64,000 nucleotides of DNA from Beutenbergia cavernae DSM 12333 (lineage in GTDB: Bacteria > Actinomycetota > Actinomycetes > Actinomycetales > Beutenbergiaceae), in NCBI RefSeq assembly GCF_000023105.1, contig NC_012669.1, forward strand, positions 1,860,001 through 1,924,000, written 5' to 3'. How positions within the stretch are numbered: position 1 is the first letter of the stretch; the number at the start of each line of letters is the position of its first letter. The translations under genes and the position numbers were made by a program. Shown here in pieces: positions 8,950 to 16,903 of the stretch. The notes below the pieces were generated by a model. The model was not told the DNA's origin. It was given only the letters and a program-made list of their open reading frames with translations, and made no database searches.

Positions 8950-10509
8950 ATGGCCTCGTTCGTCGACCGCGTGACGCTGCACGCCGTCGGTGGTGACGGC
9001 GGGAACGGGTGCGTGTCGGTGCACCGCGAGAAGTTCAAGCCCCTCGGCGGCCCCGACGGCGGGAACGGCGGCGACGGCGGCGCCGTCATCCTCGCCGTCG
9101 ACCCCCAGGTCACGACGCTGCTCGACTACCACCACCGCCCGCACCGGAGCGCTCGGTCCGGGACGCAGGGCAAGGGCGACCTGCGGCACGGCAAGGGGGG
9201 CGACGACGTCGTCCTCCCGGTGCCGTCCGGCACGGTCGTGCGCGCGGCGGACGGCGAGATCCTCGCCGACCTCGTCGGGCCGGGCGAGACGTTCGTCGTC
9301 GCGTCCGGCGGCCGGGGCGGGCTCGGCAACGCCGCACTCGCCTCCCAGCGCCGGAAGGCGCCCGGGTTCGCGCTGCTGGGTGAACCCGGCGAGGAGCGCG
9401 ACATCGTGCTCGAGCTGAAGTCCGTCGCCGACGTGGCACTGGTGGGCTACCCGAGCGCCGGGAAGTCCTCGCTCGTGGCGGCGATGTCCGCGGCGCGGCC
9501 GAAGATCGCCGACTACCCGTTCACCACGCTGACCCCGAACCTCGGCGTGGTCGAGGCGGGCAGCGAGCGCTTCACCGTCGCCGACGTCCCCGGCCTGATC
9601 CCCGGGGCGAGCGAGGGCCGCGGCCTCGGGCTCGAGTTCCTCCGGCACATCGAACGCTGCGCGGTGATCGTGCACGTGATCGACTGCGCGACGCTCGAGC
9701 CGCGCCGCGACCCGCTGACGGACCTGGACGTGATCCTGGCGGAGCTGGCGGCGTACGCCCCCGACCTCGACATCGCCGGCGGTCGGACGCCGCTGCTGGA
9801 ACGTCCCCAGCTGATCGCGCTCAACAAGATCGACGTGCCCGAGGCGCGGGAGCTCGCCGAGCTGGTCCGGCCCGAGCTGGAGGAGCGCGGCTACCGCGTC
9901 GTCGAGATCTCGACGGCGTCCCACGAGGGTCTGCGCTCCCTCTCCTTCGCGCTGGCGGAGCTCGTCACCCAGGCGCGCGCCGCGGAGCCCACGCCCGTGC
10001 CGGCCCGCGCCGTGCTTCGCCCTCGTGCGATCGGCGAGCGCGACTTCACGGTGACGCGCCGTGGCGGCTCGGACGGGCCGTACTACGAGGTGCTCGGCGG
10101 GAAGCCGGAGCGGTGGGTGCGGCAGACCGACTTCACCAACGACGAGGCGGTCGGTTACCTCGCGGACCGGCTCGCGCGGCTCGGGGTCGAGGACGAGCTC
10201 CTCAAGGCCGGGGCGATCGCGGGCGACACCGTGGTGATCGGGACGGACGGCGTCGTCTTCGACTGGGAGCCGACGATGATGACGGGGCCGGAGCTGCTCG
10301 CGCCGCGCGGGACCGACGTCCGGATGGACGAGCCGCGCAGGCGCAGCCGCAGGGAACGGCGCGAGGCGTTCCACGAGCGGATGGACGCCAAGTCCGCGGC
10401 GCGCGAGGAGCTCTGGACGGACCGGGAGCGGGGCGTGTGGACCGACTCGGCGGCTGAGCCGGTCGACGAGACGGCGCCCGCGGACCCGCCCGACGACGGT
10501 GCCCGGTGA
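8950..10509 (+). CDS. obgE: GTPase Obg/CgtA
   Basis: Obg is an essential GTPase that acts in late 50S assembly and stress signalling. The 519-residue product has the glycine-rich Obg fold at residues 1-160 ([19 protein letters not shown]), then the G domain with P-loop GYPSAGKSS near 167, [11 protein letters not shown] (switch I), [16 protein letters not shown] (switch II) and NKID near 292. A C-terminal OCT-type domain follows, plus a charged tail. AGGTGAGGA lies before the ATG at 8950. The stop overlaps the proB GTG by 4 nt. Confidence 0.97.
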   Translation: MASFVDRVTLHAVGGDGGNGCVSVHREKFKPLGGPDGGNGGDGGAVILAVDPQVTTLLDYHHRPHRSARSGTQGKGDLRHGKGGDDVVLPVPSGTVVRAADGEILADLVGPGETFVVASGGRGGLGNAALASQRRKAPGFALLGEPGEERDIVLELKSVADVALVGYPSAGKSSLVAAMSAARPKIADYPFTTLTPNLGVVEAGSERFTVADVPGLIPGASEGRGLGLEFLRHIERCAVIVHVIDCATLEPRRDPLTDLDVILAELAAYAPDLDIAGGRTPLLERPQLIALNKIDVPEARELAELVRPELEERGYRVVEISTASHEGLRSLSFALAELVTQARAAEPTPVPARAVLRPRAIGERDFTVTRRGGSDGPYYEVLGGKPERWVRQTDFTNDEAVGYLADRLARLGVEDELLKAGAIAGDTVVIGTDGVVFDWEPTMMTGPELLAPRGTDVRMDEPRRRSRRERREAFHERMDAKSAAREELWTDRERGVWTDSAAEPVDETAPADPPDDGAR

Positions 10510-11645
10510 GCGTCGACAGCGAGCTCACGCGGGCCGGCCTGCCGCAGGCGCACCGGATCGTCGTCAAGGTCGGCTCCTCGTCGCTGACCGAGGGCGGCGG
10601 CTCGCTCGACGTCGCGGCCCTGCGCGCCCTCGTGGAGGTGTTCGCGGCCCGACGTCGGAGCGGCGGGCAGGTCGTCCTCGTGTCGTCGGGCGCGATCGCC
10701 GCGGGCATCGCGCCCCTCGGGCTCAGCAGCCGGCCCCGGGATCTCGCGACGCAGCAGGCCGCCGCGAGCGTGGGTCAGGGCCTGCTCATGGCGCACTACA
10801 CCCAGGCGTTCGCCCAGCACGGGCTCCGCGTGGCACAGGTGCTGCTCACCGCGGAGGACGTGGTCCGGCGCGGGCAGTACAAGAACGCTCAGCGCGCGCT
10901 CGAGCGCCTGCTCGCGCTCGGGGTCGTGCCGATCATCAACGAGAACGACGCCGTCGCCACCGACGAGATCCGGTTCGGCGACAACGACCGTCTCGCGGCG
11001 CTCGTCTCGCACGTGGTGCAGGCCGACGCGCTCGTCCTGCTCACCGACGTCGACGCCCTGTACGACGCGCCTCCGGCGTCGCCCCTCGCGCGGCGCATCG
11101 CCCGCGTGCGGACGGCGCGGGAGCTCGACGAGGTCGCCGTCACCGGCCGGGGGAGCGGCGTCGGCACCGGCGGGATGGTCACGAAGGTCGAGGCGGCGGC
11201 GATCGCGACCGGTGCGGGCATCCCGACGCTCGTGGCCGCCGCGTCGCAGGCGGGCCGGGCGCTCGACGGCGACGACGTCGGCACGTGGTTCGACGCCCGC
11301 GGGCGCCGGATCCGCACCCGCCGGCTGTGGCTCGCGCACGCGGCCCACACCCGGGGGCGCCTGCAGCTGGACGACGGCGCCGTGCGCGCGATCACGCACG
11401 GCAAGCGGTCGCTGCTCGCCGCCGGCGTGACCGGTGTCGAGGGCCACTTCGAACCGGGCGACCCGGTCGACCTCGTGGCGCCGACCGGCGAGATCGTCGC
11501 CCGCGGCCTCGTGGCCTACTCGAGCGAGGAGCTCCCGGAACGCCTGGGGCGCAGCTCGCACGAGCTCCGCGAGCTGTTCGGCGACGGGCACAACCGGACA
11601 GTCGTGCACCGCGACGACCTCGTCGTCGTCCATCGCCGCGCCTGA
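10506..11645 (+). CDS. proB: glutamate 5-kinase (with C-terminal PUA domain)
   Basis: ProB phosphorylates glutamate in the first step of proline synthesis. The 379-residue product opens with the amino-acid-kinase signature [15 protein letters not shown] and contains [26 protein letters not shown] and [12 protein letters not shown], all ProB hallmarks. A PUA domain occupies about residues 280-370. Translation starts at a GTG overlapping the obgE stop. Unusually, proA does not follow; a kdgK-eda unit does. ProA must be encoded elsewhere or be missing. Confidence 0.96.
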   Translation: MSVDSELTRAGLPQAHRIVVKVGSSSLTEGGGSLDVAALRALVEVFAARRRSGGQVVLVSSGAIAAGIAPLGLSSRPRDLATQQAAASVGQGLLMAHYTQAFAQHGLRVAQVLLTAEDVVRRGQYKNAQRALERLLALGVVPIINENDAVATDEIRFGDNDRLAALVSHVVQADALVLLTDVDALYDAPPASPLARRIARVRTARELDEVAVTGRGSGVGTGGMVTKVEAAAIATGAGIPTLVAAASQAGRALDGDDVGTWFDARGRRIRTRRLWLAHAAHTRGRLQLDDGAVRAITHGKRSLLAAGVTGVEGHFEPGDPVDLVAPTGEIVARGLVAYSSEELPERLGRSSHELRELFGDGHNRTVVHRDDLVVVHRRA

Positions 11646-11704
11646 GCGGACCGCGACCCGGACGGCGCACGGCCGGCCCGCGGCGCGCGGGTAGGGTGCC
11701 GGGC

Positions 11705-12664
11705 GTGACCTCCGACGCCCAGCGGGAGCTCGACGCCGTCGTCCTCGGCGAGTCGATGGTGTCCCTCGCGACCCCGGGCACGCGGTTCGCCGCCACGCCC
11801 TCGCTCGCCGTCGGCGTCGCGGGGGCGGAGGGCAACGTGGCCATCGGCCTGGCACGCCTCGGTCGCGCGACGTCCTTCCTCGGCGCCGTCGGTGCCGATC
11901 CGATGGGCGAGACGATCCGGCGTACGCTGCGCGGCGAGGGCGTCGACACGACGCACCTGCGCACCGACCCCGCCCACCCCACCGGGCTCATGGTCAAGGA
12001 GGTCGTCGGGCCTGACGACGTCCGCGTCTACTACTACCGGTCGACGTCCGCGTTCGCGCACGCCGGCGCGGACCTCGGCGCCGCCCCGCCGTCGTCGCGG
12101 CTCGTCCACGCCACCGGCATCACCGCGGCGCTCGGTGACGGGCCCGCCGCCGCGCTGCGGACGTTCGTCACCGGGGCGAAGGCGCGGGGCGCCGTCGTCA
12201 GCTTCGACATGAACCTGCGCCGTCGCCTGACCACCGAGGCCGACGCCGCCCGCACCACCCGGGACCTGCTGCCCGACGTCGACCACCTGCTCCTCAGCGG
12301 CGAGGAGGCCCAGGTGCTGACCGGGCACGCCGACCCGCACCGCGCGATGGCGGCGCTCCTGGCCGACGGCGTCCCGACCGTCGTCGTCCGCCTCGGCGAG
12401 GAGGGGGCGATGGCCACGGACGGGGACGCCGAGGTGGAGATCCCGGCCGCGCCCGCCCGCGTCGTCGACACGGTCGGCGCCGGTGACGCGTTCACCGCCG
12501 GCTACCTGCACGTCGTGCTCGACGGCGGCCCGCTGCCCGACGCCGTCCGCTCGGGCGCGTGGACGGCCGCCCGCGTCGTCGAGCACCACGGCGACTACAC
12601 CGGATTCCCACCCCTGGCGGAGTACGAGGACTGGCGGGCGCAGCGCGCGACGCTGCAACGCTGA
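11705..12664 (+). CDS. kdgK: PfkB-family sugar kinase, likely 2-keto-3-deoxygluconate kinase
   Basis: KDG kinase makes KDPG from 2-keto-3-deoxygluconate. The 319-residue product has the PfkB features: an N-terminal GVAGAEGNVAIGLARLG segment and the C-terminal signature DTVGAGDAFTAGY with its catalytic Asp. VYYYRSTSAFAH is typical of KDG kinases. The KDPG aldolase gene lies 9 nt downstream, which supports the substrate. TAGGGT (11692-11697) lies exactly 7 nt before the GTG with no SD, so the mRNA is probably leaderless. A fructokinase-like role is possible but less likely. Confidence 0.87.
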   Translation: MTSDAQRELDAVVLGESMVSLATPGTRFAATPSLAVGVAGAEGNVAIGLARLGRATSFLGAVGADPMGETIRRTLRGEGVDTTHLRTDPAHPTGLMVKEVVGPDDVRVYYYRSTSAFAHAGADLGAAPPSSRLVHATGITAALGDGPAAALRTFVTGAKARGAVVSFDMNLRRRLTTEADAARTTRDLLPDVDHLLLSGEEAQVLTGHADPHRAMAALLADGVPTVVVRLGEEGAMATDGDAEVEIPAAPARVVDTVGAGDAFTAGYLHVVLDGGPLPDAVRSGAWTAARVVEHHGDYTGFPPLAEYEDWRAQRATLQR

Positions 12665-12673
12665 AGGAGAGTC

Positions 12674-13300
12674 ATGAGCACGCACGAGAGCGGAACCACG
12701 CCGGACATCGGCACGATCATGTCGGCCAGCCCGGTGATGGCCCTGTTCCGGGGGATGGACGCCGCGCCGGCGGTCGAGCTCGCGCAGCGCGCGTGGGACG
12801 TCGGCATCGCGCTCGTCGAGGTACCGATCCAGGAGGAGCGGTACCTGCCCGCGCTCGAGGCCGTCGTCGCCGCCGGCCGCGAGCGCGGCCTGCTGGTCGG
12901 GGCCGGCACCATCACGACGAGCGACCGGGTCGACGCTGTCGCGCGGGCCGGAGCGGCGTTCACCATCGCCCCCGGCCTGGACCCCGACGTCGTCGCCGCG
13001 TCTCGTGCGGCGGGCCTGCCACACCTGCCTGGGGTCGCGACCGCGAGCGAGATCCAGCGCGCCGTCGCGCTCGGATGCACATGGGTGAAGGCCTTCCCGG
13101 CCTCGCTGCTCACGCCGTCGTGGTTCCGGGCGATGCACGGGCCGTTCCCGCAGGTGCGGTTCGTGGCGACCGGGGGCATCGACGCCTCGAACGCCGAGGA
13201 GTTCCTCGACGGCGGCGCGAGCACCGTGGCCGTCGGGTCGGCGCTCGCGGACCGGTCGCAGGTGGACCGCCTCGCCGACGTCATCGCCCGGCGTAGCTGA
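12674..13300 (+). CDS. eda: bifunctional KHG/KDPG aldolase
   Basis: This aldolase splits KDPG into pyruvate and glyceraldehyde 3-phosphate. The 208-residue product has GAGTITTSDRV, the LPGVATASEIQ segment, and WVKAFPAS with the Schiff-base Lys, then FVATGGIDASN at the phosphate site. Length matches class I KDPG aldolases. AAGGAGA precedes the ATG. With kdgK it forms a two-gene unit for using 2-keto-3-deoxygluconate from uronate or sugar-acid breakdown; no dehydratase is adjacent. Confidence 0.93.
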   Translation: MSTHESGTTPDIGTIMSASPVMALFRGMDAAPAVELAQRAWDVGIALVEVPIQEERYLPALEAVVAAGRERGLLVGAGTITTSDRVDAVARAGAAFTIAPGLDPDVVAASRAAGLPHLPGVATASEIQRAVALGCTWVKAFPASLLTPSWFRAMHGPFPQVRFVATGGIDASNAEEFLDGGASTVAVGSALADRSQVDRLADVIARRS

Positions 13301-13304
13301 CAAC

Positions 13305-13331
13305 GCCGTCCACGGTCCGAGACGGGACGGC
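13305..13331 (+). terminator. terminator hairpin after eda
   Basis: GCCGTCC (13305-13311) pairs with GGACGGC (13325-13331) around a 13-nt loop directly after the eda stop and before the next promoter. No U-tract is seen. Confidence 0.45.
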
Positions 13332-13358
13332 CCGCGGTGTGACACGCCGCACGCCGCG

Positions 13359-13388
13359 TTGACAGCGCGCGCCCGGCTCGCCTAGCGT
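13359..13388 (+). promoter_or_regulatory. promoter for the SAM-IV riboswitch transcript
   Basis: A consensus TTGACA (13359-13364), an 18-nt spacer and TAGCGT (13383-13388) would start transcription near 13395, at the 5' edge of the aptamer. Confidence 0.8.
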
Positions 13389-13396
13389 CGTCCTCA

Positions 13397-13476
13397 CGGT
13401 CTCGAGTACCAGCATCAAGCCCCGGCTCGCTGGTCGGCAACCCTCCTGTGCGGTGGGGTGCCCCGGGTGACGACCT
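13397..13476 (+). promoter_or_regulatory. SAM-IV riboswitch aptamer
   Basis: The RNA matches the SAM-IV pattern known from actinobacteria as I remember it: P1 closed by GGTC/GACC, then GAGTACCAGC, ATCAAGCCCCGGC, GCTGGTCGGCAACCCTCC (the GGCAACC core shared with SAM-I), GCGGTGGGGTGCCCCGGGT and the closing GACGACC. SAM-IV aptamers bind S-adenosylmethionine and lower expression of sulfur-metabolism genes. It lies immediately after a consensus promoter and about 310 nt before a luciferase-like monooxygenase, with a cysteine-rich ORF and hairpins between. Confidence 0.88.
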
Positions 13477-13528
13477 GGGCCTGGCTACCTGTCAGGTCAA
13501 GCGCATCGCTGCCGAGGACACCACGGAC

Positions 13529-13630
13529 ATGATCGAACGCCCCGCCTCTCGCACCTCCCGCCACGGCATCGCCGCGCGCTCCGGCGCCGGTCGATCCGTC
13601 ATGTGTCCCAGCTGTCGCTGTACCGGCTGA
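13529..13630 (+). CDS. putative cysteine-sensing leader peptide (33 aa)
   Basis: This small ORF starts at an ATG 10 nt after GAGGA (13514-13518) and ends MCPSCRCTG-stop, with three Cys in the last eight residues. All three Cys codons are TGT, the less-used codon expected in this GC-rich genome. A hairpin begins 15 nt after the stop and has two mutually exclusive pairing partners. This is the classical layout of a leader peptide that attenuates transcription according to charged tRNA-Cys, here placed behind a SAM riboswitch. A shorter reading from the ATG at 13601 lacks an SD. Confidence 0.6.
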   Translation: MIERPASRTSRHGIAARSGAGRSVMCPSCRCTG

Positions 13631-13644
13631 CGACCGCCGTCGCA

Positions 13645-13685
13645 CCGGGCGCCTGACGCCCGGCCACCTCGGGCCACGCGCCCGG
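13645..13685 (+). promoter_or_regulatory. alternative hairpins (attenuator-like) after leader peptide
   Basis: CCGGGCG (13645-13651) can pair with CGCCCGG (13657-13663) around CCTGA. The same arm extended by one base, CCGGGCGC, can instead pair with GCGCCCGG (13678-13685). The two structures exclude each other, as in terminator/antiterminator switches. It lies just after the stop of the Cys-rich leader ORF. Confidence 0.5.
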
Positions 13686-13788
13686 GTCCTTCGCGGTCGT
13701 CCCCGCCGACGGACGCCTTCTGCGCGCCGTCACCGATCCCCGTCCGCGGGTGATCGCCCCCGACAGCTTCGACTCGAGAGAGCACCCC

Positions 13789-14796
13789 ATGACCACGCTG
13801 CCCACCTCCGCCCACACCCCCTCGACCGGCGCCGCCCGCGCCGCGACGCTCCGCCTCGGCGTCGACCTCACCACCGTCGGCGTCGCGTCGTCGCCGTACC
13901 GCCGCGCGAGCGCCCACGACGACGAGCGGATCGACGTGTCCGACGTCGCCCGGTACGTCCGGCTGGCGGAGTCCGCACGCGCGGACTTCGTGACGTTCGG
14001 GACCTCCTTCCGGCTGGAGTCCGGGGCGGCTCCGCGCCGCGACGCCTGGCTCGACCCCGCCGTCGTCGCGTCCCGCCTCGCCGACCCGCGCCACCTCGGC
14101 ACCCACGCTCCGGCTCTCGTCCCGGCGCTGCCGGCCGGGCTCATCGACCCCATCCGGCTCGCGCACGCGATCGCCGGGCTGCACGCCCGCTCGGGAGGTC
14201 TCGGGGCCTGGCAGGTGACGCCGTCGCCCACCGCCGGTGGCGTGTTCGCGGAGATCCTCCGCGTCTGGGAGGCCGCACCGGACCGGCCGGGCGGCGACCG
14301 TCCGGCGCTCGTCGTCCCGGTCGGCTCGCCGGAGGACGTGAGCGTCGCCGGCCGCTACGCCGACGTCGTGCGACTGCGCGTCAGCGACCCCGAGGCGGCG
14401 CGAGCGCTCCGCGCCGGGGTCCGGACCGCGGCGGCGGGCGCGGGTCGTGACCCCGACGGCGTGCCGGTGCTCGTCGACGCCCTCACGGTCATCGCCGACG
14501 ACGCCTCGAGCGCCGAGTTCCGCGCCGACCTCATCCGGGACGTGGGGGGAGTGGACCCCACCGAGGATCTGCTCACCATCGCCGGGACGCCGGCCCACGC
14601 AGCCGACGTCGTCGAGGAGTGGGTGCGCGCCGAGGCCGCTGACGGCGTCGTCGTCCTGCCCGGGTCCCTGCCCGCGGACGTCGTGGCGCTGGCCCGGGAC
14701 GTCACGCCCGAGCTCGTCTCGCGCGGGCTCCTGGGCGACCCGTCGGGGGCGCCGTTGCGGGCACGCCGGACCGGGGCGCGTTCCGTCACCGTCTGA
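13789..14796 (+). CDS. luciferase-like (LLM) flavin-dependent monooxygenase, sulfur-regulated
   Basis: LLM enzymes are FMN-dependent oxidoreductases; several (SsuD, SfnG, DszA types) release sulfur from organosulfur compounds. The 335-residue product begins its fold at RLGVDLTTVGVASSPYRR and keeps the TIM-barrel pattern, with VRLAESARADFVTFG, PALPAGLIDPIRLAHAIAGL and a C-terminal AADGVVVLPGSLP strand. The ATG at 13789 is used; an in-frame GTG at 13750 lies upstream. Control by a SAM-IV riboswitch plus a Cys-rich leader argues for sulfur scavenging. The substrate is unknown and no reductase is adjacent. Confidence 0.75.
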   Translation: MTTLPTSAHTPSTGAARAATLRLGVDLTTVGVASSPYRRASAHDDERIDVSDVARYVRLAESARADFVTFGTSFRLESGAAPRRDAWLDPAVVASRLADPRHLGTHAPALVPALPAGLIDPIRLAHAIAGLHARSGGLGAWQVTPSPTAGGVFAEILRVWEAAPDRPGGDRPALVVPVGSPEDVSVAGRYADVVRLRVSDPEAARALRAGVRTAAAGAGRDPDGVPVLVDALTVIADDASSAEFRADLIRDVGGVDPTEDLLTIAGTPAHAADVVEEWVRAEAADGVVVLPGSLPADVVALARDVTPELVSRGLLGDPSGAPLRARRTGARSVTV

Positions 14797-14842
14797 CGCT
14801 CCGGCCCGGGGCGGGTCCGCGGACCGGCGTACGCTCCCGGGC

Positions 14843-15763
14843 GTGGGGACACGTGCGGAGGCCGAGGAGCTCACGACGGGGGAGTTCGCGCGCGCGTCGG
14901 GACTCTCGCACAAGGCGCTCCGGCTCTACGACGCGAACGGGCTGCTGCGGCCCGCGCGCGCCGACCCGAGCACCGGCTACCGGTACTACACGCGCGCCCA
15001 GACGGAGCGGGCGCGCGCCATCGCCCTGCTGCGCCGGCTGGACCTCCCGCTCGCCCGGATCGGCGAGATCCTCGACCTGGACGCTGAGGCGTTCGCCCGG
15101 GAGGTTCGCGGGTGGTGGGAGGACCAGGTGGGCAGCCTGTCCGAACGACGGGATGCCGTGGACCTGCTCGTCGAGACGTTCGGCCGTACGGACCCGCTCG
15201 GGCAGGGGCGTCCCGGCGCGGCGACGCCGCCGACGGATCCGGCCGCGCCCGCAGGGCCGCCGGCGCCGCGGCCCGGGCTCCCCGACGTCCACGCCGGCGA
15301 CGTGCGTGTGCGCACGGTGCCGGCCCTGACCGTCGCCACGTCCACGTCGATCCTCGCGCAGGAGGACCTCGTGGCGGGCTTCACGGCGGCCGTGCTCCTC
15401 ATCCGCGCCCACCTCGCCGGTGAGGGAGCCGAGTTCGGCAACGAGTACTGGGTCCTCTTCCACGGCGCCGTCCGCCCCGGCGCCGCTGCTCCCATCGAGG
15501 TGTGCGTGCCGTACTCGGGTCGGGTGGTTCCCGCGGAGGGCATCGCGCTCCGCGTGGAGCCCGCGCACCGCGAGGCGTACGTCGACGTCACGGCATCCGA
15601 CTGCCGCTATCCGCGGATCATGGCGTTCTACGACGCCCTCGAGTCCTGGGTGGCGGAGCACGCCGAGCGGGTCGGGGGCACCGCCGGCTCGGTGCGCGAG
15701 GTGTATCCCGTGCCGTGGGCGGAATCGGGCGTCGTGGCGAGCATCGCCCAGCCCGTGGCTTGA
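14843..15763 (+). CDS. MerR-family transcriptional regulator with GyrI-like effector domain
   Basis: MerR regulators twist promoters with long spacers to activate them. The 306-residue product has the winged HTH at residues 5-75 (TTGEFARASGLSHKALRLYD, GYRYYTRAQTERARAI), a dimerisation helix, a Pro-rich linker near 130-150, and a C-terminal GyrI/BltR-like effector-binding domain (VEPAHREAYVDV, YPRIMAFYDALESWV). TACGCT (14830-14835) sits 7 nt before the GTG without an SD: probably leaderless. A MerR-type promoter directly follows its stop codon, so the next gene is the likely target. Confidence 0.88.
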   Translation: MGTRAEAEELTTGEFARASGLSHKALRLYDANGLLRPARADPSTGYRYYTRAQTERARAIALLRRLDLPLARIGEILDLDAEAFAREVRGWWEDQVGSLSERRDAVDLLVETFGRTDPLGQGRPGAATPPTDPAAPAGPPAPRPGLPDVHAGDVRVRTVPALTVATSTSILAQEDLVAGFTAAVLLIRAHLAGEGAEFGNEYWVLFHGAVRPGAAAPIEVCVPYSGRVVPAEGIALRVEPAHREAYVDVTASDCRYPRIMAFYDALESWVAEHAERVGGTAGSVREVYPVPWAESGVVASIAQPVA

Positions 15764-15790
15764 CCTTGCCCCAGGGGCAGACCCCACGGT
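15760..15790 (+). promoter_or_regulatory. MerR-type promoter with 13-bp operator
   Basis: TTGACC (15760-15765) overlaps the MerR stop codon. A 19-nt spacer contains the perfect dyad TGCCCC-A-GGGGCA (15767-15779), and CACGGT (15785-15790) is the candidate -10. A 19-nt spacer with a central dyad is the diagnostic MerR-family promoter layout. The next ATG is 6 nt further on. Confidence 0.65.
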
Positions 15791-15796
15791 GGTGCC

Positions 15797-16771
15797 ATGC
15801 CGACAACGACCTCGTACGCCGCGCACAGCCGCTACTCCGACCCGGGCCGGTTCGCCGAGCTCCTGCAGGCCGTGGACCCCGATCCGGCGGCGATCCACGC
15901 CGCCGTCACCAACGCCGTCATCCACTACCGGGCCGAGGCGGGGGATCTCGTCGACGACCAGAGCGCGGACATCGACTCTCGCTGGATCGAGGCGATCCTC
16001 GCTCGCTACTGCTCCCGCGGGGAGTCCGACCTCACGGCGCCCCGCGAACCGGGGCGGCGGGTGGCGGGCTGCTGCCGCGACCACACCCTGCTCGCCGTCG
16101 CGATCCTGCGCGAGCACGGCGTCCCGGCACGGTCCCGCCACGGGTTCGCCGGCTACTTCCGGGAGGGGTTCCACCACGACCACGTCGTCGGCGAGCGCTG
16201 GGACGGGCAGCGGTGGGTGCGGTTCGACGCCGAACTCGGCGCTGACGACTTCCCGTTCGACGTCGCGGACATGCCCGTGGGCGACGGCGCCCCGTTCGTC
16301 ACCGCAGCCGAGGCCTGGCTGGCGCACCGGACGGGCCGGGTCGACGTGAGCACGTACGGCGTCGACCCGTCGTTGCCGCAGCTCGGTGGGCACGCGTTCG
16401 TGCGGGAGTATGTGATCGGCGAGCTCGCCGCCCGGCAGCGGGACGAGATGCTGCTCTGGGACCTGTGGGGAGCGATGGTCGTCCCGGACGACGTCGGCCG
16501 CGTCGTACCGCCCGGGGTGCTGAGCGGCGTGCCCGAGACCGAGGCGGATGCCCTCGTGGACGAGGTGGCGGCGTTGCTGGTCGCGGCGGATGCCGGCGAC
16601 GCGGAGGCCGAGGCCGAGCTCGGGCGGCGCTACGTCGCTGACGCACGACTGCGCCCGGGGGAGCGCGTGCTGACGGCCTCCCCGAGCGGGCGCGTCGGGG
16701 TGACGGATCTCGACGCCCGAGCCACCGACTGGGTCGCCGCGTCGTCGTTCGCAGTGGTCGCCGGCGAGTAG
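15797..16771 (+). CDS. transglutaminase-like domain protein
   Basis: The 324-residue product contains a transglutaminase/protease core: VAGCCRDHTLLAVAILREHG near residue 90 with the nucleophilic Cys, then GFHHDHVVGERW with the His, and WVRFDAEL with the Asp of the Cys-His-Asp triad. The C-terminal ~120 residues are Ala/Asp/Glu rich and unassigned. No signal peptide is seen, so it is cytoplasmic. Its ATG is 6 nt after the -10 of a MerR-type promoter, implying a leaderless transcript controlled by the upstream MerR protein. Substrate unknown. Confidence 0.78.
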   Translation: MPTTTSYAAHSRYSDPGRFAELLQAVDPDPAAIHAAVTNAVIHYRAEAGDLVDDQSADIDSRWIEAILARYCSRGESDLTAPREPGRRVAGCCRDHTLLAVAILREHGVPARSRHGFAGYFREGFHHDHVVGERWDGQRWVRFDAELGADDFPFDVADMPVGDGAPFVTAAEAWLAHRTGRVDVSTYGVDPSLPQLGGHAFVREYVIGELAARQRDEMLLWDLWGAMVVPDDVGRVVPPGVLSGVPETEADALVDEVAALLVAADAGDAEAEAELGRRYVADARLRPGERVLTASPSGRVGVTDLDARATDWVAASSFAVVAGE

Positions 16772-16796
16772 CGGGTCACGACGGCGGGCCGGGACC

Positions 16797-16826
16797 TTGA
16801 CCGGGTGTGACGCCGGTCACTAGGCT
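16797..16826 (+). promoter_or_regulatory. promoter of the DUF4185 gene, with GTGAC palindrome in the spacer
   Basis: TTGACC (16797-16802), an 18-nt spacer and TAGGCT (16821-16826). The spacer contains the palindrome GTGAC-GCCG-GTCAC (16807-16820), a possible second regulator site. Confidence 0.6.
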
Positions 16827-16842
16827 CCTGGGCAACGCACCT

Positions 16843-16858
16843 GAGTAATCGATTGCTC
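16843..16858 (+). promoter_or_regulatory. LacI-type operator upstream of DUF4185 gene
   Basis: GAGTAATC-GATTGCTC is a near-perfect 16-bp palindrome (one mismatched pair) with the central CG typical of LacI-family operators. It lies 16 nt downstream of the -10 box, where bound repressor would block transcription. The same AATCGATT core recurs before the GDPD gene at 21700. Confidence 0.6.
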
Positions 16859-16903
16859 GCGTGAGCGATCGACCCGTGGGCAACGCCGCCGAAGGGATCC
16901 GCC

